Source: Niveispirillum sp. SYP-B3756 (lineage in GTDB: Bacteria; Pseudomonadota; Alphaproteobacteria; Azospirillales; Azospirillaceae). From it: 64,000 nt of DNA. Where the stretch lies: positions 248,001 through 312,000 of the forward strand of contig NZ_WIDQ01000003.1 in NCBI RefSeq assembly GCF_009495745.1. Direction: 5' to 3'. The notes beneath the pieces are model-generated. The model was not told the origin of the DNA. It did not search any database and was given only the letters and a program-made list of their open reading frames with translations. The translations under genes and the position numbers were made by a program. Shown here piece by piece: positions 53,368 to 61,436 of this stretch (positions are counted from its first letter, which is position 1; each line of letters starts with the position of its first letter).

Positions 53368-54212
53368 TAATACCGCCCCCACAACCCCGCCCAGGCCAGA
53401 CTGATCTGTCTCCCAACCTGCGGGCGCAGCAGGTCGCGGTGGAGCGGGTCATAGCCCAGCTTGGCGATCCGCCCCAGATAATGGTCGCCCAGCCTGGCTG
53501 GCAGCAAGGCCGGCAGGGCCGCCTTGGCGACTTGACCGCGCAGGGCGCGGGCGCGTTGCAGATGGTCGGCAGCACTGTCGGCCACCGCCTGCACCACTTT
53601 GGCCAGTCCCGCTTCCGGCTTCATCTCATACAGTGCCGGTTCGGTCACGCCATGCTGGATCATCAGATTGGCCGGCAGGCGGGAACGGTGGCCGCGCGCC
53701 AGAAAGGGCACGGCGCGGATGATGCCGGTCAGGGCCCAGCCGGTGCCAACCAACCGTGCCGCCTCCTGGCTGGCCGGATCGTTCGCCCCCAGTATCTGGG
53801 CCGCCAGTTGCATCACCGGGGCGCCGGTGACCTGGGCATAGTTGATCAGGCATTCCAGATCGGCCGGCGCCTCGTCATCCATGTCGGCTTCGCGCCCGTC
53901 GATCAGCCGGTCGAACAGGGCGCTGTCCAGCCTATGGCGGGCGATGGCAGCGGCCAGCGGCTCCACCACCTCATGCCGGCGGGGCTGGCCTGCATAGGCC
54001 CCCTCGATGCTTTCCCGCCACCATTGCAGGCGGATCTGGCCCAGCATGGGCTCGCTCACCACCTCCCGCGTCTTGGCGACTTCCAGATTGAAGGCATAGA
54101 GCGCGAACAAATCTTCGCGCCGGTCGGCGGGGGCGAACAGGGCGGTCAGGTACCGGTCATGGTCGTAGCGGCGCACGGAGTCGGCGCACGCGCTCAGGAT
54201 CGGTTCGGCCAT
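53367..54212 (-). CDS. Phytoene/squalene synthase-like protein, NDUFAF6 type
   Basis: This 281-residue protein has the isoprenoid-synthase head-to-head fold (RREDLFALYAFNLEVAKTREVVSEPMLGQIRLQWWRESI), but the Asp-rich catalytic motifs DxxxD are missing: the first region reads NLEVAKTRE. This matches the NDUFAF6 group, whose mitochondrial member assists assembly of respiratory complex I. An assembly or chaperone role is inferred, not enzymatic prenyl condensation. Contrast the HpnCD protein at 55391, where all Asp motifs are intact. Confidence 0.82.
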   Translation of the reverse strand: MAEPILSACADSVRRYDHDRYLTALFAPADRREDLFALYAFNLEVAKTREVVSEPMLGQIRLQWWRESIEGAYAGQPRRHEVVEPLAAAIARHRLDSALFDRLIDGREADMDDEAPADLECLINYAQVTGAPVMQLAAQILGANDPASQEAARLVGTGWALTGIIRAVPFLARGHRSRLPANLMIQHGVTEPALYEMKPEAGLAKVVQAVADSAADHLQRARALRGQVAKAALPALLPARLGDHYLGRIAKLGYDPLHRDLLRPQVGRQISLAWAGLWGRY

Positions 54213-54429
54213 ATCGGGGGTCTCTGGCGGCGGCGGAACGGGATTGGAAGCATGGCTTATAGGCGCTGGTACGCCCCTTTCCTAGGGTCCGTTCATCCTG
54301 TGGAGATGATTGAACCTTTGCCACCGCAGCGGGTTGACCATAGGGCTACACGGTCGTATCTCTCAACCCCGTGTCAGGCCGTTCCAACAATTGGGGCGGT
54401 GCAACATTCAGCCACAGGAGCCGTCCATC

Positions 54430-55056
54430 ATGGCGTTCACCCTGCCGGAACTCAGCTACGACACCGCAGCGCTGGAGCCGCACATCGATGCCCAGACCAT
54501 GGGTCTGCATCATGGCAAGCACCACCAGACCTATATCACTAACCTGAACAATGCCCTGGCTGACCACAGCCAGCTGCATGGCCTGTCGCTGGAAGACCTG
54601 CTGGCCCGCCTGGGCGAGCTGCCGGAAAGCATCCGCACCGTTGTCCGCAACAATGGCGGCGGTCACGCCAACCATTCCATGTTCTGGTCCATCATGGGCC
54701 CGAATGGTGGTGGCGAGGCGACCGGCGAGGTTGGTTCCGCCATCGTCCGCGATTTCGGTTCGTTTGAGGACTTCAAGAAGAAGTTCAACGAAGCCGGCAC
54801 CAAGCAGTTTGGCTCTGGTTGGGTGTTCGTTACCGCCGACACCGCCGGCAAGCTGGCCATCGTTGCCCAGCCGAACCAGGACACCCCGCTGTTCAACCGC
54901 ACCCCGGTGCTGTTCGGTAACGACGTGTGGGAACACGCCTATTACCTGAAGTACCAGAACCGCCGCGCGGACTATCTGGCCGCCTGGTGGAACGTGGTGA
55001 ACTGGGATGCCGTCAATGCCCGTCTGGCCAAGATCAAGGCCGGCTCGGTGATCTAA
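54430..55056 (+). CDS. Superoxide dismutase, Fe/Mn family
   Basis: This 208-residue enzyme has the four metal ligands: His27 (GLHHGKHH), His in HANHSMFW, and Asp/His in DVWEHAYY. NNGGGHANHS and the Gln in PNQDTPL favour a manganese or cambialistic enzyme, but specificity is not certain from motifs. No signal peptide is present, so it acts in the cytoplasm. AGGAG precedes ATG 54430 by nine bases; the frame to 54310 is not family-like. A terminator lies right after it. Confidence 0.93.
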   Translation: MAFTLPELSYDTAALEPHIDAQTMGLHHGKHHQTYITNLNNALADHSQLHGLSLEDLLARLGELPESIRTVVRNNGGGHANHSMFWSIMGPNGGGEATGEVGSAIVRDFGSFEDFKKKFNEAGTKQFGSGWVFVTADTAGKLAIVAQPNQDTPLFNRTPVLFGNDVWEHAYYLKYQNRRADYLAAWWNVVNWDAVNARLAKIKAGSVI

Positions 55057-55060
55057 CATC

Positions 55061-55096
55061 AATCTCCCTTGATCGTGACCGATCCAGGGAGATTTT
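55061..55096 (+). terminator. Terminator after superoxide dismutase gene
   Basis: AATCTCCCT (55061-55069) pairs with AGGGAGATT (55086-55094), with GATC/GATC pairs further in. TTTT follows at 55093-55096. Confidence 0.65.
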
Positions 55097-55109
55097 GCGT
55101 TCCCTCAGG

Positions 55110-55176
55110 CGCCGGGCAGGCGCATCCGCGCCCTTGGCTTACGCGGGCACGTGCCCGCGGGCCGGCGGTCGCCGGC
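55110..55176 (+). repeat. Interspersed structured repeat, copy 3
   Basis: The copy reads GCGCCGGGC, GCATCCGC, CCTTGGCT, TACGCGGGCACGTGCCCGCG, then GCCGGCGGTCGCCGGC. The 18-base palindrome is at 55142-55159 and the second palindrome at 55161-55176. It matches copies 1 and 2 word by word in the same order, with arm changes that keep pairing. Confidence 0.75.
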
Positions 55177-55258
55177 CTCCAACCCGCCGAAAGCTCAAGC
55201 TTTCGACGGGTTGGTATAAGGTCATCCTTAAAGTCTTAACCTAAAAGGTTGAGCAAGG

Positions 55259-55290
55259 CCCCGACCGTGTTAACCGGTCGGGGTTTTTTT
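55259..55290 (+). terminator. Strong Rho-independent terminator without an assigned gene
   Basis: CCCCGACCG (55259-55267) pairs perfectly with CGGTCGGGG (55275-55283) over TGTTAAC, followed by seven T (55284-55290). It points along the plus strand. Confidence 0.85.
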
Positions 55291-55390
55291 ATGGCTTTTC
55301 GCCACAGGGGAACTTAAGGCGCTGAGGTGGCTTCTCCCCCGGCACATGATCTGGCAAAGTAGTGCCGACCGTCCTCCGCGAGCAGCACCC

Positions 55391-57154
55391 ATGGCTGATT
55401 TCCGCACCGCCCATCCTGCCGCCCAACCGGGGATACCCTCCGGTGGCCCGAGCCTGCGCAAATCAGCGGCGGAGGAAAATTTCCCCGTTGCCTCCCGCTT
55501 GATTCCGGCCCCGCTGCGGCCGCATGTCATGGCCTTCTACGCCTTTGCCCGGCTGGCCGATGATATTGCCGATGATCCCTTGGCCGAACCGGACATGCGC
55601 ATTGCGCAGTTGGACGCGCTGGAACGCGCCCTGGTCAGCGGGGTGGGCAATCAGCCCTGGCTGGCCCCTGCCCTGCAATTGAAGGCCAGCCAGGCGGCGA
55701 CCGGCGTATCCGGCCTGCACGCCCGCCAATTGCTGCAGGCCTTCCGGCGCGATGCCCTGGGCAGCCATTGCCGGCAATGGGATGATCTGCTGCTTTACTG
55801 CCGTTATTCCGCCAATCCGGTGGGCCGCTTCCTGCTGGAACTGCATGGCGAAAGCATGGCCGCCGCCCCGGCGGCTGATGCGCTCTGCACGGCCCTGCAG
55901 ATATTGAACCATGTTCAAGACTGCCGGTCTGACTGGGTGGATATTGGCCGCTGCTATATGCCACTGAACTGGTTTGATGAGGCAGGGGGCAGTGCTGAAC
56001 ATTTGGTGGAACGGCAGGCCACACCCGCCGTGCGGCAGGTAATCAACCGGGTGCTTGACCGGGTAGATGAATTGCTGGTCCGGGCGGAAACGCTGCCCTG
56101 CCACATCATCAATACCGGCCTGCGGCTGGAGGCGGCGGTGATCGTCTCCCTGGCGCAAAGCCTGTCGCGTCGGCTGCGCCAGCATGATCCGTTGGCGGCG
56201 CGGGTGCAGTTGGGCAGCTTTGCCCGCCTGGGGGCGGTGGTCAAGGGGGTAGCGCGCGGCATCGCCCACCGCCCGGCCCGGCGCGGCCCCTGCCCGTCCT
56301 TGTCCAAACAGGCGGGGGAGAACTCCACCTTCTATTGGCCGCTGCGCTTCCTGGCCCCGGACAAGCGGCAGGCCATGTTTGCCATTTATGGTTTCTGCCG
56401 TGCCGTGGACGATATTGCCGATGGCCCCGGCACGGCTGAGGCCAAGCGTGTGGCGGTGGCGGAATGGCGCCGCCGCGTCGATGCGCTCTACAGCCCTGCC
56501 ACGGCGGAGACGGAGCGCAACGGGCCGTTGCGCGATCTGGCCGCCGCCATCGACCGCTACAAGCTACCCCAGGCGGAGCTGCAGGCCGTCGTTGACGGCA
56601 TGATGATGGATATTGACGGGCCGGTACGGGCGCCCGAACCGGCCGTGCTGGAACTTTATTGCCGCCGCGTGGCCGGTGCCGTCGGTCTGCTCTGCGTACG
56701 GGTGTTCGGGCGCAGCGATGCGGAGGCGGATGCCTTTGCCGTCGCCGTGGGCCATAGTCTGCAACTGACCAATATCCTGCGCGATCTGGCGGAAGATGCC
56801 GCCATCGGTCGCTGCTACATGCCGGCGGACATTCTGCTGCAGGTGGGGATCGATCCGGCCATGGCCAGACGCGACCCGCAGGCGGTGCTGGGCCACCCCG
56901 CCTTTCCCGCCGCCTGTGAGGCGCTGGCCTTGCGGACGGAGGATGCGTTCCGCCGTGCCGCCACCCTGTTGAAGGGGGATGTGCGGCCCCTGCGCCCGGC
57001 CATCGCCATGATCCGGCTTTATTACCGCATCCTGCGCCGGCTGCGGCAACGGGGATGGAACCCGGCGGCCCTGCTGCGCCGGCCGAAGCTCAGCAAGCTG
57101 GAGAAAATCCGCATCGCGGCGGGCAGCATTATCGGCCGGCCGCCGCGCCCCTGA
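55391..57154 (+). CDS. Fused HpnC-HpnD: hydroxysqualene synthase plus presqualene diphosphate synthase
   Basis: One 587-residue frame holds two complete head-to-head prenyl-synthase domains. Residues 25-290 match HpnC (AAEENFPVASRLIPAPLRPHV, Asp motifs DDIAD at 57-61 and QDCRSD with Asp177/181). Residues 305-587 match HpnD (FYWPLRFL, DDIAD at 340-344, RDLAED with Asp465/469, GRCYMP). HpnD joins two farnesyl diphosphates to presqualene diphosphate; HpnC turns that into hydroxysqualene. These are normally two adjacent genes, hpnC and hpnD. Each half keeps both metal-binding motifs, so both look active. hpnE follows directly. ATG 55391 is chosen; 15 earlier codons are in frame. Confidence 0.88.
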   Translation: MADFRTAHPAAQPGIPSGGPSLRKSAAEENFPVASRLIPAPLRPHVMAFYAFARLADDIADDPLAEPDMRIAQLDALERALVSGVGNQPWLAPALQLKASQAATGVSGLHARQLLQAFRRDALGSHCRQWDDLLLYCRYSANPVGRFLLELHGESMAAAPAADALCTALQILNHVQDCRSDWVDIGRCYMPLNWFDEAGGSAEHLVERQATPAVRQVINRVLDRVDELLVRAETLPCHIINTGLRLEAAVIVSLAQSLSRRLRQHDPLAARVQLGSFARLGAVVKGVARGIAHRPARRGPCPSLSKQAGENSTFYWPLRFLAPDKRQAMFAIYGFCRAVDDIADGPGTAEAKRVAVAEWRRRVDALYSPATAETERNGPLRDLAAAIDRYKLPQAELQAVVDGMMMDIDGPVRAPEPAVLELYCRRVAGAVGLLCVRVFGRSDAEADAFAVAVGHSLQLTNILRDLAEDAAIGRCYMPADILLQVGIDPAMARRDPQAVLGHPAFPAACEALALRTEDAFRRAATLLKGDVRPLRPAIAMIRLYYRILRRLRQRGWNPAALLRRPKLSKLEKIRIAAGSIIGRPPRP

Positions 57155-57162
57155 TCGCCAGC

Positions 57163-58413
57163 TTGTCCCAGCCCGTCACCCATATTGTCGGCGCCGGTCT
57201 GGCCGGCTTGGCCTGCGCCGTGGAATTGGCGGCGGCCGGGCGGGCGGTCATGCTGCATGAAGCCGCCCTGCAGGCTGGCGGGCGCTGTCGGTCCTTCCAT
57301 GACCCGCTGCTGGATCGTGTGATCGATAATGGCAACCATCTGCTGCTGGGGGCCAATCATCATGCCCTGGCCTATCTAGACCGGATCGGCGGACGGGCGG
57401 CGCTGGAAAGCTCGGAGAGGGTGGAACTGCCCTTCCATGATCTGGCCAGCGGGGAAGGCTGGGTGCTGCGCCCCGGCCATGGTCCCGGCTGGATATTCGA
57501 TCCCGCTCGCAGGGTGCCCGGCACACGCTGGTGGGACTATCTGCGCCCGCTGGCCCTGCCGCTCCACGGGCGGCAGGCGCGGGTGGTCGATGTGCTGGCA
57601 ATGGACAGCCCCATCGGCCAGCGTCTCTGGCAGCCGCTGACCATCGCCATCCTCAACACGGCCCCGGCGGCGGCATCCGCCGCTCTGCTCTGGTCTGTTT
57701 TCCGCCGCACCCTGCTGAAGGGGCCGGCGGCCTGCCGGCCCTATTTCGCTGGTGCTGCCGGTCTGTCGGGGGCCTTTATCGATCCGGCTTTGGCCTGGCT
57801 GCGGGCCAGGGATGTGCCCCTGCATGTTGGGCATCGCCTGCGCGGCCTGACCATCCAGGCCGGGCGGGTGGTGGCACTGGATTTCAACGATGGGCCGGTT
57901 GGTCTGGGGCCGCAGGATCGCGTGGTGCTGGCCCTGCCGGCACCTGTTACGGCGGAGCTGCTGCCGGGTCTGACGGTGCCGCTGGACCATGGCGCCATCC
58001 TGAACGCCCATTTCCGTCTGCCTGTACCGGTACCGTCACTCCCGCCCTTCATCGGGCTGGTCGGCGGGGTGGCAGAATGGCTGTTCCGGCGGGGCGATGT
58101 GCTGTCGGTCACGGTCAGCGCTGCTGACCGCTGGATGGAGCAGCCATCAGAGGCCCTGGCGACACTTTTATGGGCGGATATCGCCCGCCTGTTGGGGACG
58201 CCGACAGCCCCCTGCCCGCCTTGCCGCATCATCAAGGAGCGGCGGGCCGGTTTCGCCGCTACGCCGGCCAACGCAGCGCAGCGGCCCGGTGCGCGGGTAC
58301 CTGGGTTGGATAATATGCTGCTGGCGGGGGACTGGACCGATACCGGCCTGCCCGCCACCATTGAAGGGGCGGTGCTGTCGGGCCAGCGCGCCGCCCGGCT
58401 GGTACAGACTTAA
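57163..58413 (+). CDS. hpnE: Hydroxysqualene dehydroxylase HpnE
   Basis: About 416 residues. An N-terminal FAD-binding motif (HIVGAGLAGLACAVELAAAG) and amine-oxidase-like family marks (GGRCRSFHD, NGNHLLLGAN, C-terminal LLAGDWTDTGLPATIEGAVLSG) identify HpnE, which reduces hydroxysqualene to squalene for hopanoids. The start is unclear: the FAD motif begins eight codons after TTG 57163, but no ribosome site is seen; an ATG at 57055 would overlap hpnCD by 100 bases. It follows the HpnC-HpnD fusion, completing the three-step route to squalene. The stop overlaps the convergent Mth938-like gene. Confidence 0.88.
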   Translation: MSQPVTHIVGAGLAGLACAVELAAAGRAVMLHEAALQAGGRCRSFHDPLLDRVIDNGNHLLLGANHHALAYLDRIGGRAALESSERVELPFHDLASGEGWVLRPGHGPGWIFDPARRVPGTRWWDYLRPLALPLHGRQARVVDVLAMDSPIGQRLWQPLTIAILNTAPAAASAALLWSVFRRTLLKGPAACRPYFAGAAGLSGAFIDPALAWLRARDVPLHVGHRLRGLTIQAGRVVALDFNDGPVGLGPQDRVVLALPAPVTAELLPGLTVPLDHGAILNAHFRLPVPVPSLPPFIGLVGGVAEWLFRRGDVLSVTVSAADRWMEQPSEALATLLWADIARLLGTPTAPCPPCRIIKERRAGFAATPANAAQRPGARVPGLDNMLLAGDWTDTGLPATIEGAVLSGQRAARLVQT

Positions 58414-58784
58414 ACCGGCAGCAGGGCGGCCGCCACGCGCCGCCCTTCGGCCAGCAGTACATTATAGGTGCGGCAGGCGGCGGGGCTGTCCATCACATCC
58501 ACCACCACGCCGGCCTCCCGCAGCGCCTTGCGCAGGGCGGACGGCAGCAACTGCATCTTCGCCCCACAGCCCAGCAGCAGCACCTCCACCTTCGGGTCGG
58601 CCTGGGTGATCAGGGCGAAGCTTTCCAGTACCAACCCGGCGAATCCGCTGACATCCCAGGGGTGGGTGACGTCCGGCTGCACGATCACCGCACCCTGATA
58701 CAGCCGGTTGGAAACGCGGAATATGCCGGGGCCATAGGTGTCGATCACCTGACGGTCGGCGGGGATGATCGGGGTCACATCCAT
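58410..58784 (-). CDS. Mth938-like domain protein (DUF498, NDUFAF3-like)
   Basis: This 124-residue protein has the Mth938 fold pattern: RVSNRLYQGAVIVQPD, EVLLLGCGAKMQLLP and MDSPAACRTYNVLLAEGRRVAAALLP. The mitochondrial relative NDUFAF3 assists assembly of respiratory complex I. In many alphaproteobacteria the gene sits after yajC-secD-secF; here it is close to yajC but secDF is absent between them. It overlaps the hpnE stop by four bases on the other strand. Confidence 0.88.
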   Translation of the reverse strand: MDVTPIIPADRQVIDTYGPGIFRVSNRLYQGAVIVQPDVTHPWDVSGFAGLVLESFALITQADPKVEVLLLGCGAKMQLLPSALRKALREAGVVVDVMDSPAACRTYNVLLAEGRRVAAALLPV

Positions 58785-58880
58785 CGGATACCTCGGCTGT
58801 GTATGTCCGATATAACAAGGCCCGCGTTACCCCTGTTCCCAAGGGCTGCGCGGGCCTTTCAGGCACAACAAGCGATGATA

Positions 58881-59228
58881 TTACTTATCGTCGCCCTTCA
58901 CCGGCTCGGTCTTGCTCAGCACGCTGGTGATGGTGCCGCGCATGACGCGGACGCGCACGCCCTCGGCGATTTCCACCGTCACATCATCATCGGTACCCAC
59001 CTTGATGACGGTGCCGACAATGCCGCCGCCGGTGACGACCTTGTCGCCCCGGCGCAGGGCGTCCAGCATCGACTTATGTTCCTTCATCTTCTTCTGCTGC
59101 GGACGGATCAGCAGGAAATAGAAGACGACGAAAATCAGCACCAGCGGCGCCAGCGACATCAACTGTTGCATCCCGCCCCCATCGGTCGGGGCTGCGGCAG
59201 CCTGGGCATAGGCCGTGGAAATGAACAT
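58881..59228 (-). CDS. yajC: Preprotein translocase subunit YajC
   Basis: This 115-residue membrane protein has one N-terminal helix (LMSLAPLVLIFVVFYFLLI) followed by RPQQKKMKEHK and a small beta-rich cytoplasmic domain (LRRGDKVVTGGGIVGTVIKV). It is the SecDF-associated subunit of the Sec export machinery. AGGAG precedes ATG 59228 by about eight bases; a TTG one codon earlier is less likely. secD and secF do not follow. Confidence 0.94.
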   Translation of the reverse strand: MFISTAYAQAAAAPTDGGGMQQLMSLAPLVLIFVVFYFLLIRPQQKKMKEHKSMLDALRRGDKVVTGGGIVGTVIKVGTDDDVTVEIAEGVRVRVMRGTITSVLSKTEPVKGDDK

Positions 59229-59443
59229 CAACTGCTCCTCAAAGGACGGATCTTTTCAGGCGAAACGCCAGACGCGGGGACTATACAAGGGGACGGGCGG
59301 GTTGCAACCGAAACTCACCCCAGCCATGCGGCTGAACCGGGTTTGATGGCCGCTTCCACATGCTACCGTTCCGGCCCCGCACAATTGGGGTGGGCGCTTG
59401 CCGCCCGCAAGCCCCCATCTTGCCCGAAAACCGCGACAGACGC

Positions 59444-60313
59444 ATGACCATGACCGACACTTCCCATCCGTTGCTGCCGATCCTGTCCCGCATTGCCGAC
59501 GCGCTGGACCGGCTGGCCCCGCCCGCCACGCCGCGCGCCGATCTGGCGGCGGCCGACGCCTTTGTCTGGCGCGCGGCGGAACTGGCCCTGGTGCCGGTGG
59601 AAAAGGTGTCCTTCGTGGAGCTGGAACTGTTGCAGGGCATCAACCGGCAGCGCCAGCAATTGCTGGAAAATACCCAGCGCTTCGCCCGTGGCCTGCCGGC
59701 CAACAATGCCCTGCTGTGGGGTGCCCGGGGCATGGGCAAAAGCTCCCTGGTGAAATCCATCCATGCCCGCATCAACCGTGATGCGCCGGGTCTTCTGGTG
59801 CTGGTGGAAATCCACCGGGAGGATATCCCCACCCTGCCCAAGCTGCTGGATGTGCTGCGCGTCAGCGACCGCCGCTTCCTGCTGTTCTGTGATGACCTCT
59901 CGTTCGGCACCGATGACGGCCAGTACAAATCCCTGAAGGCCATGCTGGAAGGCGGGATCGAGGGACGGCCGGAAAATGTGCTGCTCTATGCCACCTCCAA
60001 CCGCCGCCATCTGATGCCGCGCGACATGATCGAGAATGAACGCTCGACGGCCATCAACCCGGCGGAGGCGGTGGAGGAGAAGATCAGCCTGTCCGACCGG
60101 TTCGGCCTGTGGCTGGGCTTCCATTCCTGCGACCAGGATACGTTCTTCGCCATGATCGAGGGCTATGCCGCCGCCTATGGCCTGAGTATCCCGGTGGAGG
60201 AATTGCACGCCGCCGCCGTGGAATGGTCGGTCACACGCGGCAACCGGTCGGGCCGCGTGGCATGGCAATTGATCCAGGAGCTGGCGGGGAGCCAGGGCCG
60301 GCGCCTGGGTTGA
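59444..60313 (+). CDS. DUF815 family AAA-type ATPase
   Basis: This 289-residue protein has a P-loop (LLWGARGMGKSSLVKSIH), Walker B FCDDLSFGTDDGQYKSLKAML and the arginine-rich sensor region SNRRHLMPRDM, typical of DUF815 (COG2607) ATPases. The cellular role is not known. It usually lies next to yajC in alphaproteobacteria, as here, divergent from it. ATG 59444 is chosen, with a second ATG two codons on; the frame upstream to 59360 is not family-like. Confidence 0.9.
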   Translation: MTMTDTSHPLLPILSRIADALDRLAPPATPRADLAAADAFVWRAAELALVPVEKVSFVELELLQGINRQRQQLLENTQRFARGLPANNALLWGARGMGKSSLVKSIHARINRDAPGLLVLVEIHREDIPTLPKLLDVLRVSDRRFLLFCDDLSFGTDDGQYKSLKAMLEGGIEGRPENVLLYATSNRRHLMPRDMIENERSTAINPAEAVEEKISLSDRFGLWLGFHSCDQDTFFAMIEGYAAAYGLSIPVEELHAAAVEWSVTRGNRSGRVAWQLIQELAGSQGRRLG

Positions 60314-60385
60314 GCCGCTGGGCCTTTCCGATAAAATCCCCATCTGTGGCACCCACATTTCCCCCGAAGGGCCGGAGGCTGCATC

Positions 60386-60718
60386 ATGAGTACGCTGGCG
60401 GCGGATAACGCCCTGATCTTGCAGCAGGCCGCCGACTGGCTGGCGGCGGGCAAACCGGTGGTACTGGCCACCGTCATCGGCACCTGGGGTTCCGCCCCCC
60501 GCCCCGTCGGCAGCCTGATGGCCATTGCCGGGGACGGTGCCATGGCCGGATCGGTTTCCGGCGGCTGTATCGAAGGGGCGGTGGCGCTGCAGGCGGAAAA
60601 GGTGATGCAGGAGGGGGAGCCGCGCCTGCTCTCCTTCGGCATCAGCAATGACATGGCCTGGGAAGTGGGCCTGGCCTGTGGCGGCAAGCTGGAGATCTAT
60701 CTGGAGCCGGTAACATGA
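60386..60718 (+). CDS. XdhC/CoxI-family protein, N-terminal half
   Basis: This 110-residue protein is the XdhC_CoxI domain alone: VLATVIGTWGSAPRPVGSLMAI and SVSGGCIEGAVALQAEKV. XdhC proteins bind molybdenum cofactor and deliver it to xanthine dehydrogenase or CO-dehydrogenase-like enzymes. The Rossmann half is encoded by the next gene, which overlaps by ATGA. GGAGG lies before ATG 60386. No molybdoenzyme structural gene is in the window. Confidence 0.88.
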   Translation: MSTLAADNALILQQAADWLAAGKPVVLATVIGTWGSAPRPVGSLMAIAGDGAMAGSVSGGCIEGAVALQAEKVMQEGEPRLLSFGISNDMAWEVGLACGGKLEIYLEPVT

Positions 60719-61431
60719 AACGCCGTGTGTTCGAAGCCCTGCGTCGGGCCCAGCAGGCCGGCCAGGCGGTCGCCCTGGTCACCGATATGGGCACCGGCTT
60801 CCAGACCCTGGTGGGCGGCGATGGGCGGCAGCAGGGCGATGTCGGGCTGGAGGATGAATTCCTGCCCCAGGTGCTGGATGCCATCCGCCATGATCGCAGC
60901 GGCATGGTGGAATTCTATGATGGCCGTTTCTTCATCAATATCTTCGCCCCGCCTTTGCGGCTGTTCATCATCGGTGCGGTGCATCTGGCCCAGGCATTGG
61001 CCCCGGCGGCGCGGCTGGCCGGATATCAGGTGGTGGTGATCGACCCGCGTGCGGCCTTTGCCACGCCGGAGCGGTTCCCCGACATCGCCCTGGTGCCGGA
61101 ATGGCCGGATGAGGCGCTGGCGGCCTTGCAGCCCGATGCACGCAGCGCCATCGTGACGCTCAGCCATGATCCCAAATTCGACGATCCGGCCCTGAAGGCC
61201 GCCCTTGCCACGCCCGCCTTCTATATCGGTGCCCTGGGCAGCCGGAAAAGCCATGCCAGCCGCCGCGAACGGCTGTTGGCCGATGGGGTGACCGCGGCGG
61301 ATTTCGCCCGCATCCGGGGGCCGGTCGGGCTGGATATCGGGGCCGTCAGCCCGCAGGAAATCGCCCTCTCCATCCTGGCCGACATGGTGCTGCACCTGCG
61401 GGGGCCCAAACAAAAAGCGCCAAAGGAATAA
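60715..61431 (+). CDS. XdhC-family protein with C-terminal Rossmann domain
   Basis: This 238-residue protein has a short XdhC-like N-terminus and an XdhC_C Rossmann domain (LFIIGAVHLAQALAPAARLAG, VVVIDPRAAFATPERF, YIGALGSRKSHASRRERL, GLDIGAVSPQEIALSILAD). It completes the split XdhC pair begun by the 110-residue gene upstream and overlaps it by ATGA. The pair should sulfurate or load molybdenum cofactor on a partner enzyme encoded elsewhere. Confidence 0.9.
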   Translation: MKRRVFEALRRAQQAGQAVALVTDMGTGFQTLVGGDGRQQGDVGLEDEFLPQVLDAIRHDRSGMVEFYDGRFFINIFAPPLRLFIIGAVHLAQALAPAARLAGYQVVVIDPRAAFATPERFPDIALVPEWPDEALAALQPDARSAIVTLSHDPKFDDPALKAALATPAFYIGALGSRKSHASRRERLLADGVTAADFARIRGPVGLDIGAVSPQEIALSILADMVLHLRGPKQKAPKE

Positions 61432-61436
61432 GGCGG

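Larger units (their letters stand above)
55057..55390. other. Intergenic region with two terminators and repeat copy 3
   Basis: This 334-base gap between superoxide dismutase and HpnCD holds no gene-like frame. It contains the first terminator (55061), repeat copy 3 (55110-55176), a near-perfect hairpin AACCCGCCGAAAGCT with its complement (55181-55212) and a second strong terminator (55259). The second terminator has no known gene before it, so a small RNA between 55097 and 55291 is possible. Confidence 0.5.

Noticed and set aside
53367-54212. Active phytoene or squalene synthase for carotenoids
   Set aside because: The Asp-rich substrate-binding motifs are missing and the sequence follows the NDUFAF6 assembly-factor group.
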